A DNA stretch of 64,000 nt from assembly GCF_051020955.1 (NCBI RefSeq), contig NW_027476251.1, positions 124,001 to 188,000 on the forward strand, read 5' to 3'. A program made the position numbers and the translations under genes. Source of the DNA: Megalopta genalis (lineage: Eukaryota > Arthropoda > Insecta > Hymenoptera > Halictidae). Shown one piece after another: positions 1-13,893 of the stretch. The notes under the pieces were generated by a model. It had not been told where the DNA came from, searched no databases, and saw nothing but the letters and a program-made list of their open reading frames with translations. The first letter of the stretch is position 1; each line of letters opens with the position of its first letter.

Positions 1-599
1 CGATTTAGCTTCAAATCAATGCGATGTAGAAGGTTTAGCTTCAAATCCAAGCGAAACACATGATTTAACTTCAAATCCACGGGATGTAGAAGGTTTAGCT
101 TCATATCCATGCGAAACACATTATTTAGTTGCAAATCAGTGCGAAGTAGTAGGCTCATGTTCAAATCAATGCGATTCAAATGGTTCATCTTCAAATACTT
201 GTGAAAGACATGATTTAGCTACAACTGCATGCGAAACAAACGAGTTAGCTTCAAATCCATGTGAAACACATGATTTAGCTTCAACAGCATTCGAAGCAAA
301 CGAGTTAGCTCCAAATCGACGCGAAACACATGATTTAACTTCAAATCAGTGCGAAGTAGAAGGCTTAGCTTCAAATCCATGCGAATCTAATGGTTCGGCT
401 GCAAATTCTTGAGAAATGCATGATTTAGCTTCAACAGCATGAAAAACAACGAGTTACCTTCAAATCCACGCGAAACACATAATTTAGTTTCAAATCAATG
501 CGATGTAGAAGGCTTAGCTTCAAATTCAAGAGAAACACATGATTTAGCTTCAAATACTTGAGATATAAGTCATATAGTTTCAAATGCAGCTGAAACGGA

Positions 600-1939
600 C
601 GAGTTAGCTTCAAATCCATGCGAAACACAAGATTCAGCTGCAAATCAATGCGATGTAGAAGGCATAGCTTCAAATCCATGCAAAACACGTGATTTAGGAT
701 CCAACCAATGCGAAGTAGAAGGCTTAGCTTCAAATCCATGCGAATCAATTGATTAGCTGCAAATACTTGTGATATACAAGATTTAGTTTCAACTGCATGC
801 GAAACAAACGAGTTAGCTTCAAATCCATTCGAAACACAATATTGAGCGTCAAATCAATGCGAAGTAGAAGGCAGAGATTCAAATCCATGCGATACAAATG
901 GTTTAGCCTCAAATACTTGCGATATACATGATTTAGCTTCAACCGCATTCGAAGCAAACGCGTTATCTCCGAATCCACGCGAAACACATGATTTAGCTTC
1001 AAATCAATGCGAAGTAGCAGGTTTAGCTTCAAATCCATGCGAAACAAATGATTGAGCTTCCAACACTTTGGATATAGGTGATATAGCTTCAACTGCATGC
1101 CAAACAAATGAGTTGCATTAAAATCCACGCGAAACACATAATTTAGCTTCAAATCAATGCGAAGTAGCAGGTTTAGCTTCAAATCCATGCGAAACAAATG
1201 ATTGAGCTTCCTACACTTGGGATATATGTGATATAGTTTCAAATGCAGGAGAAACGAACGAGTTAGCTTCAAATCCATGCGAAACACAAGATTCAGCTGC
1301 AAATCAATGCGATGTAGAAGGCATAGCTTCAAATCCATGCAAAACACGTGATTTAGGATCCAACCAATGCGAAGTAGAAGGCTTAGCTTCAAATCCATGC
1401 GAATCAATTGATTAGCTGCAAATACTTGTGATATACAAGATTTAGTTTCAACTGCATGCGAAACAAACGAGTTAGCTTCAAATCCATTCGAAACACAATA
1501 TTGAGCGTCAAATCAATGCGAAGTAGAAGGCAGAGATTCAAATCCATGCGATACAAATGGTTTAGCCTCAAATACTTGCGATATACATGATTTAGCTTCA
1601 ACCGCATTCGAAGCAAACGCGTTATCTCCGAATCCACGCGAAACACATGATTTAGCTTCAAATCAATGCGAAGTAGCAGGTTTAGCTTCAAATCCATGCG
1701 AAACAAATGATTGAGCTTCCAACACTTTGGATATAGGTGATATAGCTTCAACTGCATGCCAAACAAATGAGTTACATTAAAATCCACGCGAAACACATAA
1801 TTTAGCTTCAAATCAATGCGAAGTAGCAGGTTTAGCTTCAAATCCATGCGAAACAAATGATTGAGCTTCCTACACTTGGGATATATGTGATATAGTTTCA
1901 AATGCAGGAGAAACGAACGAGTTAGCTTCAAATCCATGC
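600..1939. repeat. 659-bp tandem pair (22 units minus 1 base)
   Basis: About 600-1258 is repeated at about 1259-1917, with the match trailing to 1939. Both copies carry the same rare variants, such as caatattgagcgtcaaatc, ggcagagattcaaatcc and gccaaacaaatgagtt. A clear difference is g at 1115 against a at 1774. The module appears only once in the related stretches at 3.6-4.1 kb and 10.2-10.7 kb, so this is a local expansion. Its length is one base short of 22 units, so crossing the junction shifts the reading register. Confidence 0.88.
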
Positions 1940-2691
1940 GAAACACATGATTCAGCTGCAAATCAATGCTATGTTATGCAAATCAAGGCTTAGATTCAAA
2001 TCCATGTAAAACACTTGATTTAGGATCCAATCAATGCGAAGTAGAAGGCTTAGCTTCAAATCCATGCGAAACAAATGCTTTAGCTTCAAATACTTGCGAT
2101 ATAAATGATATAGCTTCAAATACAGGAGAAACAAACGAGTTAGCTTCAAATCCATGCAAAACACACGATTTAGCTTCAATTCAATGCCAAGTTGAAGGCG
2201 AAGCTTCAAATCCATGCGAATCAATTGTTTAGCTGCAAATACTTGTGATATACATGATTTAGTTTCAACTGCATTCGAAGCAAACGAGTTAGCTCCAAAT
2301 CCACGCGAAACACATGATTTAACTTCAAATCAGTGCGAAGTAGAAGGCTTAGCTTCAAATCCATGCGAATCTAATGGTTCGGCTTCAAATACGTGTGGAA
2401 TGCATGATTTAGCTTCAACTGCATGCGAAACAACGAGTTACCTTCAAATCCACGCGAAACACATGATTTAGCTTCAAATCAATGCGATGTAGAAGGTTTA
2501 GCTTCAAATCCATCCGAAACGCATGATTTAGCTTCAAATCAATGCGATGTAGAAGGTTTAGCTTCAAAACCAAGCGAAACACATATGATTTAGATTCATA
2601 TACTTGCGATATAAATGAAGTAACTTCAAATGCTGAGGATACAATCAAGTTAGCTTCAAATCCATGCAAATTACATGATTAAGCTTCAAAT

Positions 2692-2760
2692 CCATGGGCA
2701 ACACATGATTTAGGTTCATTGTCATGGTAAACACATGATTTAGCTTCACATACATGCGAA
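2692..2760. repeat. Landmark unit pair (ggttcattgtcatggtaaac), first of many
   Basis: This recurrent divergent pair of units, atccatgggcaacacatg followed by ggttcattgtcatggtaaac and cttcacatacatgcg, occurs here and again near 4909, 6866, 11459, 17014, 20579, 20971, 28302, 29800, 30281, 31460, 32274, 35490, 36632, 37174, 43250, 48303, 54570, 55114, 58970, 59454 and 63373. It is nearly always preceded by the caatcaagttagcttc unit. It marks the boundary of a larger repeated module. Confidence 0.8.
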
Positions 2761-4113
2761 ACAAATGGTTTAGCTACAAATACTTGTGATATACATTACT
2801 TAGCTACAACTGCATGCGAAACAAACGAGTTTGCCTCAAATCCATGCGAAAAACACGATTTAGCTTCAAATCAATGCGATGTAGAAGGTTTAGCTTCAAA
2901 TCCAAGCGAAACACATGATTTAACTTCAAATCCACGGGATGTAGAAGGTTTAGCTTCATATCCATGCGAAACACATTATTTAGTTGCAAATCAGTGCGAA
3001 GTAGTAGGCTCATGTTCAAATCAATGCGATTCAAATGGTTCATCTTCAAATACTTGTGAAAGACATGATTTAGCTACAACTGCATGCGAAACAAACGAGT
3101 TAGCTTCAAATCCATGTGAAACACATGATTTAGCTTCAACAGCATTCGAAGCAAACGAGTTAGCTCCAAATCGACGCGAAACACATGATTTAACTTCAAA
3201 TCAGTGCGAAGTAGAAGGCTTAGCTTCAAATCCATGCGAATCTAATGGTTCGGCTGCAAATTCTTGAGAAATGCATGATTTAGCTTCAACAGCATGAAAA
3301 ACAACGAGTTACCTTCAAATCCACGCGAAACACATAATTTAGTTTCAAATCAATGCGATGTAGAAGGCTTAGCTTCAAATTCAAGAGAAACACATGATTT
3401 AGCTTCAAATACTTGAGATATAAGTCATATAGTTTCAAATGCAGCTGAAACGGACGAGTTAGCTTCAAATCCATGCGAAACACAAGATTCAGCTGCAAAT
3501 CAATGCGATGTAGAAGGCATAGCTTCAAATCCATGCAAAACACGTGATTTAGGATCCAACCAATGCGAAGTAGAAGGCTTAGCTTCAAATCCATGCGAAT
3601 CAATTGATTAGCTGCAAATACTTGTGATATACAAGATTTAGTTTCAACTGCATGCGAAACAAACGAGTTAGCTTCAAATCCATTCGAAACACAATATTGA
3701 GCGTCAAATCAATGCGAAGTAGAAGGCAGAGATTCAAATCCATGCGATACAAATGGTTTAGCCTCAAATACTTGCGATATACATGATTTAGCTTCAACCG
3801 CATTCGAAGCAAACGCGTTATCTCCGAATCCACGCGAAACACATGATTTAGCTTCAAATCAATGCGAAGTAGCAGGTTTAGCTTCAAATCCATGCGAAAC
3901 AAATGATTGAGCTTCCAACACTTTGGATATAGGTGATATAGCTTCAACTGCATGCCAAACAAATGAGTTGCATTAAAATCCACGCGAAACACATAATTTA
4001 GCTTCAAATCAATGCGAAGTAGCAGGTTTAGCTTCAAATCCATGCGAAACAAATGATTGAGCTTCCTACACTTGGGATATATGTGATATAGTTTCAAATG
4101 CAGGAGAAACGAA

Positions 4114-7100
4114 CGAGTTAGCTTCAAATCCATGCGAAACACATGATTCAGCTGCAAATCAATGCTATGTTATGCAAATCAAGGCTTAGATTCAAATCCA
4201 TGTAAAACACTTGATTTAGGATCCAATCAATGCGAAGTAGAAGGCTTAGCTTCAAATCCATGCGAAACAAATGCTTTAGCTTCAAATACTTGCGATATAA
4301 ATGATATAGCTTCAAATACAGTAGAAACAAACGAGTTAGCTTCAAATCCATGCAAAACACACGATTTAGCTTCAATTCAATGCCAAGTTGAAGGCGAAGC
4401 TTCAAATCCATGCGAATCAATTGTTTAGCTGCAAATACTTGTGATATACATGATTTAGTTTCAACTGCATTCGAAGCAAACGAGTTAGCTCCAAATCCTC
4501 GCGAAACACATGATTTAAATTCAAATCAGTGCGAAGTAGAAGGCTTAGCTTCAAATCCATGCGAATCTAATGGTTCGGCTTCAAATACGTGTGGAATGCA
4601 TGATTTAGCTTCAACTGCATGCGAAACAACGAGTTACCTTCAAATCCACGCGAAACACATGATTTAGCTTCAAATCAATGCGATGTAGAAGGTTTAGCTT
4701 CAAATCCATCCGAAACACATGATTTAGCTTCAAATCAATGCGATGTAGAAGGTTTAGCTTCAAAACCAAGCGAAACACATATGATTTAGCTTCATATACT
4801 TGCGATATAAATGAAGTAACTTCAAATGCTGAGGATACAATCAAGTTAGCTTCAAATCCATGCAAATTACATGATTAAGCTTCAAATCCATGGGCAACAC
4901 ATGATTTAGGTTCATTGTCATGGTAAACACATGATTTAGCTTCACATACATGCGAAACAAATGGTTTAGCTACAAATACTTGTGATATACATTACTTAGC
5001 TACAACTGCATGCGAAACAAACGAGTTTGCCTCAAATCCATGCGAAAAACACGATTTAGCTTCAAATCAATGCGATGTAGAAGGTTTAGCTTCAAATCCA
5101 AGCGAAACACATGATTTAACTTCAAATCCACGGGATGTAGAAGGTTTAGCTTCATATCCATGCGAAACACATTATTTAGTTGCAAATCAGTGCGAAGTAG
5201 TAGGCTCATGTTCAAATCAATGCGATTCAAATGGTTCATCTTCAAATACTTGTGAAAGACATGATTTAGCTTCAACTGCATGCGAAACAAACGAGTTAGC
5301 TTCAAATCCATGCGAAACACATGATTTAGCTTCAAATCAATGCGATGTAGTAGGTTTAGCTTCAAATCCATGCAAAACACGTGATTTAGCTATTAATTAA
5401 TGCGAAGTAGAAGGCTTAGCTTCAAATCCATGCGAAACAAATGGTTTAGCTTCAAATACTTGTGATATACGTTATTTAGATTTAACTGCATGCGCAACGA
5501 ACGAGTTAGCTTCAAATCCATGCGAAACACATGATTTAGCTGGAAATCAATGCGACGTAGGAGGTTTAGATCCAAATCCATGCGAAACAAATGATTTAAC
5601 TTCAAATCAATGCGAAGTAGAAGGCTTAGCTTCAAATCCATGCGAAAAATATGGTTTAGCTAGAAATACTTGTGATATACATTATTTAGCTACAACTGCA
5701 TGCGAAACAAACTTGTTATCTTCAAATCCATGCGAAACACATGATTTAGCTTCAAATCAATGCGATGTAGAAGGTTTAGCTTCAAATCCATGCAAAACAC
5801 GTGATTTAGCTACTAATTAATGCGAAGTAGATGGCAGTGCTTCAAATCCATGCGATACAAATGGTTTAGCTTCAAATACTTGTGATATACATGATTTAGC
5901 TTCAACAGCATTCGAAGCAAACGAGTTAGCTCCAAATCGACGCGAAACACATGATTTAACTTCAAATCAGTGCGAAGTAGAAGGCTTAGCTTAAAATCCA
6001 TGCGAATCTAATAGTTCGGCTGCAAATTCTTGTGAAATGCATGATTTAGCTTCAACAGCATGCGAAACAACGAGTTAGCTTCAAATCCATGCGAAACACA
6101 TGATTCAGCTGCAAATCAATGCTATGTTATGCAAATCAAGGCTTAGATTCAAATCCATGTAAAACACTTGATTTAGGATCCAATCAATGCGAAGTAGAAG
6201 GCTTAGCTTCAAATCCATGCGAAACAAATGCTTTAGCTTCAAATACTTGCGATATAAATGATATAGCTTCAAATACAGTAGAAACAAACGAGTTAGCTTC
6301 AAATCCATGCAAAACACACGATTTAGCTTCAATTCAATGCCAAGTTGAAGGCGAAGCTTCAAATCCATGCGAATCAATTGTTTAGCTGCAAATACTTGTG
6401 ATATACATGATTTAGTTTCAACTGCATTCGAAGCAAACGAGTTAGCTCCAAATCCTCGCGAAACACATGATTTAAATTCAAATCAGTGCGAAGTAGAAGG
6501 CTTAGCTTCAAATCCATGCGAATCTAATGGTTCGGCTTCAAATACGTGTGGAATGCATGATTTAGCTTCAACTGCATGCGAAACAACGAGTTACCTTCAA
6601 ATCCACGCGAAACACATGATTTAGCTTCAAATCAATGCGATGTAGAAGGTTTAGCTTCAAATCCATCCGAAACACATGATTTAGCTTCAAATCAATGCGA
6701 TGTAGAAGGTTTAGCTTCAAAACCAAGCGAAACACATATGATTTAGCTTCATATACTTGCGATATAAATGAAGTAACTTCAAATGCTGAGGATACAATCA
6801 AGTTAGCTTCAAATCCATGCAAATTACATGATTAAGCTTCAAATCCATGGGCAACACATGATTTAGGTTCATTGTCATGGTAAACACATGATTTAGCTTC
6901 ACATACATGCGAAACAAATGGTTTAGCTACAAATACTTGTGATATACATTACTTAGCTACAACTGCATGCGAAACAAACGAGTTTGCCTCAAATCCATGC
7001 GAAAAACACGATTTAGCTTCAAATCAATGCGATGTAGAAGGTTTAGCTTCAAATCCAAGCGAAACACATGATTTAACTTCAAATCCACGGGATGTAGAAG

Positions 7101-8027
7101 GTTTAGCTTCATATCCATGCGAAACACATTATTTAGTTGCAAATCAGTGCGAAGTAGTAGGCTCATGTTCAAATCAATGCGATTCAAATGGTTCATCTTC
7201 AAATACTTGTGAAAGACATGATTTAGCTTCAACTGCATGCGAAACAAACGAGTTAGCTTCAAATCCATGCGAAACACATGATTTAGCTTCAAATCAATGC
7301 GATGTAGTAGGTTTAGCTTCAAATCCATGCAAAACACGTGATTTAGCTATTAATTAATGCGAAGTAGAAGGCTTAGCTTCAAATCCATGCGAAACAAATG
7401 GTTTAGCTTCAAATACTTGTGATATACGTTATTTAGATTTAACTGCATGCGCAACGAACGAGTTAGCTTCAAATCCATGCGAAACACATGATTTAGCTGG
7501 AAATCAATGCGACGTAGGAGGTTTAGATCCAAATCCATGCGAAACAAATGATTTAACTTCAAATCAATGCGAAGTAGAAGGCTTAGCTTCAAATCCATGC
7601 GAAAAATATGGTTTAGCTAGAAATACTTGTGATATACATTATTTAGCTACAACTGCATGCGAAACAAACTTGTTATCTTCAAATCCATGCGAAACACATG
7701 ATTTAGCTTCAAATCAATGCGATGTAGAAGGTTTAGCTTCAAATCCATGCAAAACACGTGATTTAGCTACTAATTAATGCGAAGTAGATGGCAGTGCTTC
7801 AAATCCATGCGATACAAATGGTTTAGCTTCAAATACTTGTGATATACATGATTTAGCTTCAACAGCATTCGAAGCAAACGAGTTAGCTCCAAATCGACGC
7901 GAAACACATGATTTAACTTCAAATCAGTGCGAAGTAGAAGGCTTAGCTTAAAATCCATGCGAATCTAATAGTTCGGCTGCAAATTCTTGTGAAATGCATG
8001 ATTTAGCTTCAACAGCATGCGAAACAA
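4114..8027. repeat. 1957-bp tandem pair, apparently identical copies
   Basis: Copy 1 is 4114-6070 and copy 2 is 6071-8027, both starting at cgagttagcttcaaatcc; a third start at 8028 diverges at once to cgagttacc. All open frames inside decode identically in the two copies (for example 4148-4420 against 6105-6377, and 5000-5380 against 6957-7337), and I saw no base difference in the stretches I compared. This makes it one of the youngest events in the window, or an assembly duplication. The related stretch at 10664-12620 differs by a few bases, including ct for ta at 11386-11387. Confidence 0.92.
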
Positions 8028-9674
8028 CGAGTTACCTTCAAATCCACGCGAAACACATAATTTAGTTTCAAATCAATTCGATGTAGAAGGCTTAGCTTCA
8101 AATTCAAGAGAAACACATGATTTAGCTTCAAATACTTGCGATATAAGTCATATAGTTTCAAATGCAGCTGAAACGGACGAGTTAGCTTCAAATCCATGCG
8201 AAACACAAGATTCAGCTGCAAATCAATGCGATGTAGAAGGCATAGCTTCAAATCCATGCAAAAATCGTGATTTAGGATCCAACCAATGCGAAGTAGAAGG
8301 CTTAGCTTCAAATCCATGCGAATCAATTGATTAGCTGCAAATACTTGTGATATACAAGATTTAGTTTCAACTGCATGCGAAACAAACGAGTTAGCTTCAA
8401 ATCCTTTCGAAACACAATATTGAGCGTCAAATCAATGCGAAGTAGAAGGCAGAGATTCAAATCCATGCGATACAAATGGTTTAGATTCAAATACTTGTGA
8501 TATACATGATTTAGATTCAACTGCATGCGACACAAACGAGTTAGGTTCAAATCCATGCTAAAGACATGATTTAGCATCAAATCAGTGCGAAAGAAATGGT
8601 TTAGATTCAAATACTTGTGATATACATGATTTAGCTTCAACTGCATGCGACACAAACGAGTTAGGTTCAAATCCATGCGAAACACATGATTCAGCAGCAA
8701 ATCAATGCGATGTAGAAGGTTTAGCTTCAAATCCATGCCAAACACATGATTTAGCTTCATATCCATGGGATGTAGAAGGTTTAGCTTCAAATCCATGCGA
8801 TACACAAGATGTTGCTTAAAATCAATGCGATGTAGTAGGATCAGCTTCAAATCCATGCGACACATATGATTTAGCTTCAAATACTTGCGATATAAGTGAT
8901 ATAGCTTCAAAAGCAGGAGGAACAAACGAGGTAGCTTCAATTCTATGCGAAACAAATGATTTAGCTTCAAATCAATGCGAAGTAGATGGCTTAGCTTCAA
9001 ATCCATGCAAACAAATGGTTTAGCTACAAATACTTGTGATATACATTAATTAGCTACAACTGCATGCGAAACAAACGAGTTTGCCTCAAATCCATGCGTA
9101 ACACACGATTTAGCTTCAAATCAATGCGATGTAGAAGGTTTAGCTTCAACTCCAAGCGAAACACATGATTTAACTTCAAATACTTGCGATATAAGTGAAA
9201 TAGATTCAATTACAGGCGAAACGAACGAGTTAGCTTCAAATCCAAGCGAAACACAAGATTCAGCTGCAAATCAATGCGATGTAGAAGGTTTAGCTTCAAA
9301 TCCAAGCGAAACACATGATTTAACTTCAAATCCACGGGATGTAGAAGGTTTAGCTTCATATCCATGCGAAACACATTATTTAGTTGCAAATCAGTGCGAA
9401 GTAGTAGGCTCATGTTCAAATCAATGCGATTCAAATGGTTCATCTTCAAATACTTGTGAAAGACATGATTTAGCTACAACTGCATGCGAAACAAACGAGT
9501 TAGCTTCAAATCCATGTGAAACACATGATTTAGCTTCAAATCAATGCGATGTAGTAGGTTTAGCTTCAAATCCATGCAAAACACGTGATTTAGCTATTAA
9601 TTAATGCGAAGTAGAAGGCTTAGCTTCAAATCCATGCGAAACAAATGGTTTAGCTTCAAATACTTGTGATATAC
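8028..9674. repeat. Bridging stretch with one 358-bp module and mixed units
   Basis: This begins with a single copy of the 12-unit module that is triplicated further on (8028 onward). It continues with units such as gattcagcagcaaatc and atccatgggatgtagaag that recur at offset 4593 (12.6-13.9 kb), and ends in units shared with the 3.0-kb and 5.3-kb regions. It differs from the later copy at scattered bases, for example aatcaattcgatg at 8076 against aatcaatgcgatg. I see nothing gene-like in it. Confidence 0.8.
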
Positions 9675-12600
9675 ATGATTTAGCTTCAACAGCATTCGAA
9701 GCAAACGAGTTAGCTCCAAATCGACGCGAAACACATGATTTAACTTCAAATCAGTGCGAAGTAGAAGGCTTAGCTTCAAATCCATGCGAATCTAATGGTT
9801 CGGCTGCAAATTCTTGAGAAATGCATGATTTAGCTTCAACAGCATGAAAAACAACGAGTTACCTTCAAATCCACGCGAAACACATAATTTAGTTTCAAAT
9901 CAATGCGATGTAGAAGGCTTAGCTTCAAATTCAAGAGAAACACATGATTTAGCTTCAAATACTTGAGATATAAGTCATATAGTTTCAAATGCAGCTGAAA
10001 CGGACGAGTTAGCTTCAAATCCATGCGAAACACAAGATTCAGCTGCAAATCAATGCGATGTAGAAGGCATAGCTTCAAATCCATGCAAAACACGTGATTT
10101 AGGATCCAACCAATGCGAAGTAGAAGGCTTAGCTTCAAATCCATGCGAATCAATTGATTAGCTGCAAATACTTGTGATATACAAGATTTAGTTTCAACTG
10201 CATGCGAAACAAACGAGTTAGCTTCAAATCCATTCGAAACACAATATTGAGCGTCAAATCAATGCGAAGTAGAAGGCAGAGATTCAAATCCATGCGATAC
10301 AAATGGTTTAGCCTCAAATACTTGCGATATACATGATTTAGCTTCAACCGCATTCGAAGCAAACGCGTTATCTCCGAATCCACGCGAAACACATGATTTA
10401 GCTTCAAATCAATGCGAAGTAGCAGGTTTAGCTTCAAATCCATGCGAAACAAATGATTGAGCTTCCAACACTTTGGATATAGGTGATATAGCTTCAACTG
10501 CATGCCAAACAAATGAGTTGCATTAAAATCCACGCGAAACACATAATTTAGCTTCAAATCAATGCGAAGTAGCAGGTTTAGCTTCAAATCCATGCGAAAC
10601 AAATGATTGAGCTTCCTACACTTGGGATATATGTGATATAGTTTCAAATGCAGGAGAAACGAACGAGTTAGCTTCAAATCCATGCGAAACACATGATTCA
10701 GCTGCAAATCAATGCTATGTTATGCAAATCAAGGCTTAGATTCAAATCCATGTAAAACACTTGATTTAGGATCCAATCAATGCGAAGTAGAAGGCTTAGC
10801 TTCAAATCCATGCGAAACAAATGCTTTAGCTTCAAATACTTGCGATATAAATGATATAGCTTCAAATACAGTAGAAACAAACGAGTTAGCTTCAAATCCA
10901 TGCAAAACACACGATTTAGCTTCAATTCAATGCCAAGTTGAAGGCGAAGCTTCAAATCCATGCGAATCAATTGTTTAGCTGCAAATACTTGTGATATACA
11001 TGATTTAGTTTCAACTGCATTCGAAGCAAACGAGTTAGCTCCAAATCCTCGCGAAACACATGATTTAAATTCAAATCAGTGCGAAGTAGAAGGCTTAGCT
11101 TCAAATCCATGCGAATCTAATGGTTCGGCTTCAAATACGTGTGGAATGCATGATTTAGCTTCAACTGCATGCGAAACAACGAGTTACCTTCAAATCCACG
11201 CGAAACACATGATTTAGCTTCAAATCAATGCGATGTAGAAGGTTTAGCTTCAAATCCATCCGAAACACATGATTTAGCTTCAAATCAATGCGATGTAGAA
11301 GGTTTAGCTTCAAAACCAAGCGAAACACATATGATTTAGCTTCATATACTTGCGATATAAATGAAGTAACTTCAAATGCTGAGGACTCAATCAAGTTAGC
11401 TTCAAATCCATGCAAATTACATGATTAAGCTTCAAATCCATGGGCAACACATGATTTAGGTTCATTGTCATGGTAAACACATGATTTAGCTTCACATACA
11501 TGCGAAACAAATGGTTTAGCTACAAATACTTGTGATATACATTACTTAGCTACAACTGCATGCGAAACAAACGAGTTTGCCTCAAATCCATGCGAAAAAC
11601 ACGATTTAGCTTCAAATCAATGCGATGTAGAAGGTTTAGCTTCAAATCCAAGCGAAACACATGATTTAACTTCAAATCCACGGGATGTAGAAGGTTTAGC
11701 TTCATATCCATGCGAAACACATTATTTAGTTGCAAATCAGTGCGAAGTAGTAGGCTCATGTTCAAATCAATGCGATTCAAATGGTTCATCTTCAAATACT
11801 TGTGAAAGACATGATTTAGCTTCAACTGCATGCGAAACAAACGAGTTAGCTTCAAATCCATGCGAAACACATGATTTAGCTTCAAATCAATGCGATGTAG
11901 TAGGTTTAGCTTCAAATCCATGCAAAACACGTGATTTAGCTATTAATTAATGCGAAGTAGAAGGCTTAGCTTCAAATCCATGCGAAACAAATGGTTTAGC
12001 TTCAAATACTTGTGATATACGTTATTTAGATTTAACTGCATGCGCAACGAACGAGTTAGCTTCAAATCCATGCGAAACACATGATTTAGCTGGAAATCAA
12101 TGCGACGTAGGAGGTTTAGATCCAAATCCATGCGAAACAAATGATTTAACTTCAAATCAATGCGAAGTAGAAGGCTTAGCTTCAAATCCATGCGAAAAAT
12201 ATGGTTTAGCTAGAAATACTTGTGATATACATTATTTAGCTACAACTGCATGCGAAACAAACTTGTTATCTTCAAATCCATGCGAAACACATGATTTAGC
12301 TTCAAATCAATGCGATGTAGAAGGTTTAGCTTCAAATCCATGCAAAACACGTGATTTAGCTACTAATTAATGCGAAGTAGATGGCAGTGCTTCAAATCCA
12401 TGCGATACAAATGGTTTAGCTTCAAATACTTGTGATATACATGATTTAGCTTCAACAGCATTCGAAGCAAACGAGTTAGCTCCAAATCGACGCGAAACAC
12501 ATGATTTAACTTCAAATCAGTGCGAAGTAGAAGGCTTAGCTTAAAATCCATGCGAATCTAATAGTTCGGCTGCAAATTCTTGTGAAATGCATGATTTAGC

Positions 12601-13893
12601 TTCAACAGCATGCGAAACAACGAGTTACCTTCAAATCCACGCGAAACACATAATTTAGTTTCAAATCAATGCGATGTAGAAGGCTTAGCTTCAAATTCAA
12701 GAGAAACACATGATTTAGCTTCAAATACTTGCGATATAAGTCATATAGTTTCAAATGCAGCTGAAACGGACGAGTTAGCTTCAAATCCATGCGAAACACA
12801 AGATTCAGCTGCAAATCAATGCGATGTAGAAGGCATAGCTTCAAATCCATGCAAAAATCGTGATTTAGGATCCAACCAATGCGAAGTAGAAGGCTTAGCT
12901 TCAAATCCATGCGAATCAATTGATTAGCTGCAAATACTTGTGATATACAAGATTTAGTTTCAACTGCATGCGAAACAAACGAGTTAGCTTCAAATCCTTT
13001 CGAAACACAATATTGAGCGTCAAATCAATGCGAAGTAGAAGGCAGAGATTCAAATCCATGCGATACAAATGGTTTAGATTCAAATACTTGTGATATACAT
13101 GATTTAGATTCAACTGCATGCGACACAAACGAGTTAGGTTCAAATCCATGCTAAAGACATGATTTAGCATCAAATCAGTGCGAAAGAAATGGTTTAGATT
13201 CAAATACTTGTGATATACATGATTTAGCTTCAACTGCATGCGACACAAACGAGTTAGGTTCAAATCCATGCGAAACACATGATTCAGCAGCAAATCAATG
13301 CGATGTAGAAGGTTTAGCTTCAAATCCATGCCAAACACATGATTTAGCTTCATATCCATGGGATGTAGAAGGTTTAGCTTCAAATCCATGCGATACACAA
13401 GATTTTGCTTAAAATCAATGCGATGTAGTAGGATCAGCTTCAAATCCATGCGACACATATGATTTAGCTTCAAATACTTGCGATATAAGTGATATAGCTT
13501 CAAAAGCAGGAGGAACAAACGAGGTAGCTTCAATTCTATGCGAAACAAATGATTTAGCTTCAAATCAATGCGAAGTAGATGGCTTAGCTTCAAATCCATG
13601 CAAACAAATGGTTTAGCTACAAATACTTGTGATATACATTAATTAGCTACAACTGCATGCGAAACAAACGAGTTTGCCTCAAATCCATGCGTAACACACG
13701 ATTTAGCTTCAAATCAATGCGATGTAGAAGGTTTAGCTTCAACTCCAAGCGAAACACATGATTTAGCTTCAAATCCTTGCGATATAAGTGAAATAGATTC
13801 AATTACAGGCGAAACGAACGAGTTAGCTTCAAATCCAAGCGAAACACAAGATTCAGCTGCAAATCAATGCGATGTAGATGGTTTAGCTTCAAA
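9675..13893. repeat. Copy of 3125-9300 lacking one 1957-bp unit
   Basis: Offset 6550 holds from about 3125/9675 through one copy of the 1957-bp unit (for example 3134 to 9684, 3600 to 10150, 5000 to 11550). From 8028/12621 onward the offset is 4593, and 6550 minus 1957 equals 4593. The source therefore has two 1957-bp units and this copy has one. Differences are scattered single bases. The match is lost near 9300/13893, where the following unit differs. Confidence 0.9.

Larger units (their letters stand above)
1..5269. repeat. 2855/2196-bp tandem duplication
   Basis: Bases 1 onward match 2856 onward (offset 2855), including the rare unit ending in cacgggatgtagaag and the ggctcatgttcaaatcaatg unit. 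After the internal 659-bp duplication of the first copy the offset becomes 2196 (for example 2785 to 4981 and 1952 to 4148), which equals 2855 minus 659. The match fades near 3073/5269, where agctacaac faces agcttcaac. The two copies therefore differ mainly by one extra 659-bp module in the first. Confidence 0.9.
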
